This document shows, piece after piece, positions 60,556 through 64,000 of a DNA stretch of 64,000 nt. A program made the translations under genes and the position numbers. The stretch covers positions 45,778,057-45,842,056 of the forward strand of contig CP141137.1 of assembly GCA_035236585.1 (NCBI GenBank), written 5' to 3'. The DNA comes from Warburgia ugandensis. Lineage: Eukaryota; Streptophyta; Magnoliopsida; Canellales; Canellaceae. The notes under the pieces were generated by a model. It did no database searches and was not told the DNA's origin. It saw only the letters and a list, made by a program, of their open reading frames with translations. Position 1 is the stretch's first letter. Each line of letters opens with the position of its first letter.

Positions 60556-61435
60556 ACATGCGTTGGAAGGCCCGTGACCATGGCCTAAAGACTCCAAGAG
60601 AGGTTTGCTTAGCTCATGGAATTCGCCTGAGGGACTTAAGCCCATTGTTGAAGATCCATGGAACAAGGTCTGATTCTAGAAGGTCTAGTTTCTAAAAGAG
60701 TCCTTGTAAACATCTAGAAAGACGAAAGCTTAGATATTTATGTAAAGAGTTCTAGAGTAGTTCTCAACCATTAGATGGATGACATATGTATTAATCTCAA
60801 CCATCCATTGAGGAGGTGGATGGAGGAGTACAATTATAAATAGTAGCGAGCTCCTCATTTGTAATTAGATTACTCAAGTGAAGAATAATAGGTTCTATTT
60901 GAGTAAGTCTCATTCTTGAGTTCTCTCAATACTCTAGGAGGTGAGTGAGTGTAGCCCTAGCAAGTGAGAGTGGGGGTTGAAGGTTGACTTGTGCCTAGTA
61001 GGGAGTCGTGCACAAAGTGTCGCACAGGGTTTAGTAAAGGTGAAACTGCTAACTAGTGACAAGACTGATGGGACAAAGGGGAGTGTGCCACAATGGGAAG
61101 ACTCCCGGGTGGACAAGGCCAAGCAAAGTTCTGCAAAGAGTATAGTGGTTGGTAGCTGCCACATTGATGTGCAAGAGGCACATCAACAAAGGGTAGTTGC
61201 ACTAAGGCACAATAGGCTATTCGAATCCCGATTGTGCAAGGGTAAACATGGGGACAAGGACACCCATACATTGAAGAGGGAAAAGAAGTTCCTCTCAAAG
61301 CACATGCATGACTAGATGCTAATGTTTAAGGGGAAGAATGAAGCAAGACATCATCCAAGGAGCAAGAGGCTGCACAGGAGGCATCAAAGGTTGAAGTTTG
61401 CAACACCAATTGAGGTGTATTGATGAGGGCGTACG
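60556..61435 (+). mobile_element. Inverted copy of the same LTR plus internal 3' part
   Basis: The LTR at about 60,556-61,062 is the inverted repeat of 60,023-60,548 (AGATCCATGGAACAAGG, TTAGATATTTATGTA, CTCCTCATTTGTAA, AGTGAGAGTGGGGGTTGAAGG). Next comes internal sequence matching the reverse complement of 58.58-58.83 and 59.1-59.5 kb (GCACTAAGGCACAATAG, GGCATCAAAGGTTGAAGTTT). The primer-site region is missing. It lies only about 8 bp from its partner, head to head. Confidence 0.75.
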
Positions 61436-62468
61436 AGGTATGATTTAAATGATGCAATGATCTAACACTGATCTCCCTGCTGATGAGAAAACACAATAAA
61501 TGGGTGTGAATTTTGATGGCCATGATGATATAATCCAGGAATCATTTGTTGACATAGGGAGAAGGGATGGATCTACACCAATGAATTTCTATGTTTTGAT
61601 AAGAGGGGTTATTGAATGCCAGTAGCAACTGATATATATGATGCTATGGGTGCACTGAATCAAAGTTCTACCATCATGAAAATAATCTCTTGGAATATTC
61701 CTGGGTCAGACAAGAGAGCAGAGAATACTAGTGAGGAAAACACTAACAATCCACAAGCCATGTATCTCTACTATTCAAGAAACAAAGATAGATGATATGA
61801 AATTTTCCAAATTGAGAGATCTATGTGGAATGGAGAACTATGAATGGGTTGAGCTATAGATAAGTGAACCTTCTGGGAGTATTATTATTGCTCGAGATTC
61901 TTCTAAATTTATAAAGGAGGACCACAACATTGACACTTATTCAATTTCAATGATGTTTAAAACCATCAAGAATGGAAAGACTAGGGTGCTTTCTAAAGTA
62001 TATGGCCATAATCCATATGAGAATAGGATCAATATGGGAGAAAATATCACAAATTAAGAAAAAGTGGGAGTTTCCATGGTGTATCAGAGGCGATTTGAAT
62101 GTTACGAGATGGTCTTTTGAGCAAAGTTCAAGTGAAGCATGTTCTACCGATGTGGAGGATTTCAGCTCTTTCATTGGGAAGCATGATTTGGTTGAACTTT
62201 CAAATGTCAGGAGACTTTTTACATGGTCCAACAATCAAACTCCAATTCTAGCAAGAATTGATTTTTTTCTCATGTGCCTGAATTGGATCAAATTTTATTC
62301 TCAAGTGAAGCAATTTTGGCTAAAGAAGATAACATCAGACCATTGGCCTATTTCTTTAGAAGTACCTAAATTATCACGGGGCCCTAAGCCTTTTATATTT
62401 TCATAGGAATGGTTGAGGGAAAAAAACTTTGACGAACTCATTCATGGCTGGTGGAATGAGATTCATGT
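61436..62468 (+). pseudogene. LINE endonuclease domain (ORF2 start), decayed
   Basis: Starting near 61,676 the plus strand reads MKIISWNIPG, then (one frame over) STIQETKID with the catalytic Glu, ENYEWVEL and SGSIIIARDSS. The open stretch 61,972-62,406 follows, with WCIRGDLNVTRWSFEQSS (usual GDFN), RRLFTWSNNQTP, RIDFFL and TSDHWPISLE (catalytic SDH). These are the apurinic-type endonuclease motifs in order, as in plant L1-like LINEs. The endonuclease nicks target DNA for reverse transcription. Frameshifts lie near 61,740 and 62,020. The reading ends EWLREKNFDELIHGWWNEIH at the TRIM insertion. Confidence 0.8.
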
Positions 62469-62990
62469 TGTAATAGCCAGAGGGTCCCACACACAATAAT
62501 ATTGTCCACTTTAGAGACTGGGGCCCATATCACCCAGCCCCCGCACGGCTTTATTCTTCCCTTGTGGAAAAAGGCCTTGTTGCATGTAAAGTTCTCCTAA
62601 CTCTTATCACTAGCCCAGTAACTTTCCCTTTAGCAATGTGGGACTAACTCTCAGATCTGTCAGGCACCACTTAACAACTGTCTTACCTCAGTCAAGGAAT
62701 ATGTATCCTCGCGTGTTGCACCTACACGTACCTGGAAACCACGTGCCGATCAGCCCACACTAGGTCAAGGGTTGGCTTTGATACCAGTGTAATAGCCCGA
62801 GGGCCCCACAGACAACAATATTGTCTGCTTTGGAGACTGGGGCCCATATCACGTAGCCCTCGTACGGATTTGTTCTTCACTTGCGAGAAAAGGCCTTGTT
62901 GCATGTAAAGCCCTCCTAACTCTTATCAACAGCCCAGTAACTTTCCCCCTAGTGATGTGGGACTAACTCTAGGCGCCACTTAACAGCAAT
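62469..62990 (-). mobile_element. TRIM element, 522 bp, complete with TSD, minus orientation
   Basis: LTRs at 62,469-62,681 and 62,788-62,990 share TGTAATAGCC(A/C)GAGGG, GAGACTGGGGCCCATATCAC, AAAGGCCTTGTTGCATGTAA and GTGGGACTAACTCT. The minus-strand primer site TGGTATCAAAGCC lies at 62,774-62,786. The internal part is only about 106 bp. An exact TSD, CATGT, flanks the element at 62,464-62,468 and 62,991-62,995. Removing it rejoins the LINE reading frame region. The size and lack of coding fit a terminal-repeat retrotransposon in miniature. Confidence 0.85.
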
Positions 62991-63034
62991 CATGTGAAGC
63001 CCTAGGCTGGTAGACTTTTAAGCTGGAGTGGAGA
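62991..63034 (+). pseudogene. LINE continuation between two TRIM elements
   Basis: The 44 bp after the TSD continue the plus-strand LINE text. It reads roughly EALGW.TFKLEW, like the region after the endonuclease in LINE ORF2, before a second TRIM-family LTR begins. Confidence 0.35.
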
Positions 63035-63464
63035 ATAGAGAGTTAGTCCCACATTGCCTGGGGAGAGGAAACTAAACTGTTTATAAGAGTTCGGGGAACT
63101 CTAATGGTCATAACGCATCCCGAGGGGTGAAGCCCCAAAGGGGTGAGGGACCTAAGGGAACAAAACCTTGAGGAGTAAAGCCCAAGATGGGTGAGGGACT
63201 CAAAGAGGACAATATTGTATCTGCTGTGCACTCTACCCATGGAACAATGCATTTTTCCAAGGAAACTGGGGAAGAACAAAAACCGTGAGGGGTGTATGGG
63301 GCCCCCAAAGTGGCCAATGTTGTGACTGTTGGAACCCTGGGGTGTTACAAATGGTATTAAAGCCAGCTCCCCCCGTGGTGTGGTGGCTAGCCGAACTCGG
63401 GCGCCTAGTCGTGGCTATCACGCAGGGACGCGTGTTCCCTAAGGGGTGAAGATGTAAAGCTTGG
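63035..63464 (+). mobile_element. TRIM-family LTR with primer site, plus orientation, cut by another LTR
   Basis: The LTR at about 63,035-63,349 starts GAGAGTTAGTCCCACATTGC, like the minus-strand start of the neighbouring TRIM. It has a GTTTATAAGAG box (63,079-63,089) and ends CTGGGGTGTTACA. A primer site TGGTATTAAAGCCAG follows at 63,352-63,366. About 100 bp of internal sequence remains before the Athila-like LTR begins at 63,465, which probably inserted into it. Confidence 0.7.
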
Positions 63465-64000
63465 TGTTAATTGTTTAACCACAAGTGCACAGGCTATTGT
63501 AGTGTAGCTTATGCAAGTACGGGTCGATCCCACGAGGACTTGATTTAAAATGATGGAGTTTTAAATAAAATTCAATTAATAAAAGAACAAAAATAAAGAG
63601 TACACCAGAAATAAACTAACACTAAAATAAAATCTAAATTTATTCAATTGTTGCAATTTATGCAATTATTTATTCAAAAGAAAACAGAAAATAAAACTAA
63701 ATAAGAAGTCCTAGATAAGCCTGTCCCTGGGTAGTCAAAATGTGGATAAGGTAAAACTAGGATATTCAGGGACACAGATGGTATTAAAATGAGGGAATCA
63801 TATGGTATTTCAGACAAAGGGCAGAGTTGGAATTACTGAGATCTGCGAGGGGCAGAGTTGGAATTTTGTCTAAATTCTGGTTTTAATCGAAAACCAGATG
63901 AAAACCTGTTGAGGAGAAAACCAGAGAAGGGGGAAGAAGGAAGAAGGGAGAAGAGGAGAAGGAGGGAAGAAGAGAGGAAAAGGAGGAGGAAAGGAGGGCG
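63465..64000 (-). mobile_element. Athila-like LTR, minus orientation, runs off the window
   Basis: On the minus strand it ends in TACTACAATAG-, GTGCACTTGTGGTTAAACA- and ATTAACA-like sequence. This matches the 3' ends of the LTRs at 17,660-17,732 and 28,890-28,971 (GTGCACTTATGGTAAAATAA). AAGTCCTCGTGGGATCGACC corresponds to AAGTCGAG...GATCGACTCG there. The purine-rich end (63,910-64,000) is the reverse of the family CT-rich tract. This is the third copy of this family in the window. Confidence 0.75.

Overview
This is a 64 kb piece of an AT-rich plant nuclear genome and it is almost entirely transposable-element sequence. I found no intact host gene, no genuine tRNA, rRNA or CRISPR locus, and no operon-like layout. 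The plant assignment rests on several features. There are six tRNA-derived SINE copies resembling the angiosperm Au SINE. There are decayed Ty3-gypsy elements (Athila-like and chromoviral), a Ty1-copia element, TRIM-like miniature LTR elements, a plant-type LINE and a hAT-type element with an 8-bp target-site duplication (TSD). The species cannot be named from this; a flowering plant is as far as I would go.

Layout. At 1-2.47 kb is the minus-strand gag half of a nonautonomous Athila-like element cut by the window edge. At 2.6-5.1 kb lie a fold-back element, a SINE remnant, a 446-bp tandem duplication and one orphan exon-like block. At 5.1-7.7 kb is a decayed plus-strand Ty3-gypsy pol (protease, reverse transcriptase, RNase H), with SINEs inserted into it and one at its 3' end. 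At 8.1-10.9 kb is unassigned DNA plus a fold-back element split by a SINE. At 10,945-15,187 is a 4.2 kb noncoding hAT-like element with an exact TSD and arrays of short palindromes.

At 15,867-28,971 is a nonautonomous Athila-like element with gag relics but no pol. Its 3' LTR is split by a 4.8 kb TG...CA insertion flanked by a perfect 5-bp TSD. At 29-42 kb is mostly unassigned sequence, a full-length SINE with a 14-bp TSD, and a probable long LTR. At 42.2-44.3 kb are a TRIM-like element and the 3' end of a second LTR element. At 44.3-51.1 kb is unassigned sequence with simple and tandem repeats.

From 51.1 to 63.0 kb I infer one decayed plus-strand LINE that was repeatedly interrupted. The interruptions are a minus-strand Ty1-copia element (51.29-56.63 kb, itself carrying a LINE 3' fragment), a rearranged block of LTRs and a chromodomain integrase relic (57.3-61.4 kb), and a 522-bp TRIM with a perfect TSD (62.47-62.99 kb). 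A related TRIM-like LTR follows at 63.03 kb. The window ends inside another LTR of the same Athila-like family (63.46-64.0 kb, minus).

All coding relics carry stops, frameshifts or changed catalytic residues, so nothing here is likely to act on its own. The most interesting items are the hAT-like element with its palindrome arrays, the recurrent gag-only Athila-like family, the three-LTR plus inverted-copy array, and the copia insertion flanked by 67-bp repeats. Boundaries without TSDs are approximate, and all family names come from reading motifs, not from database searches.
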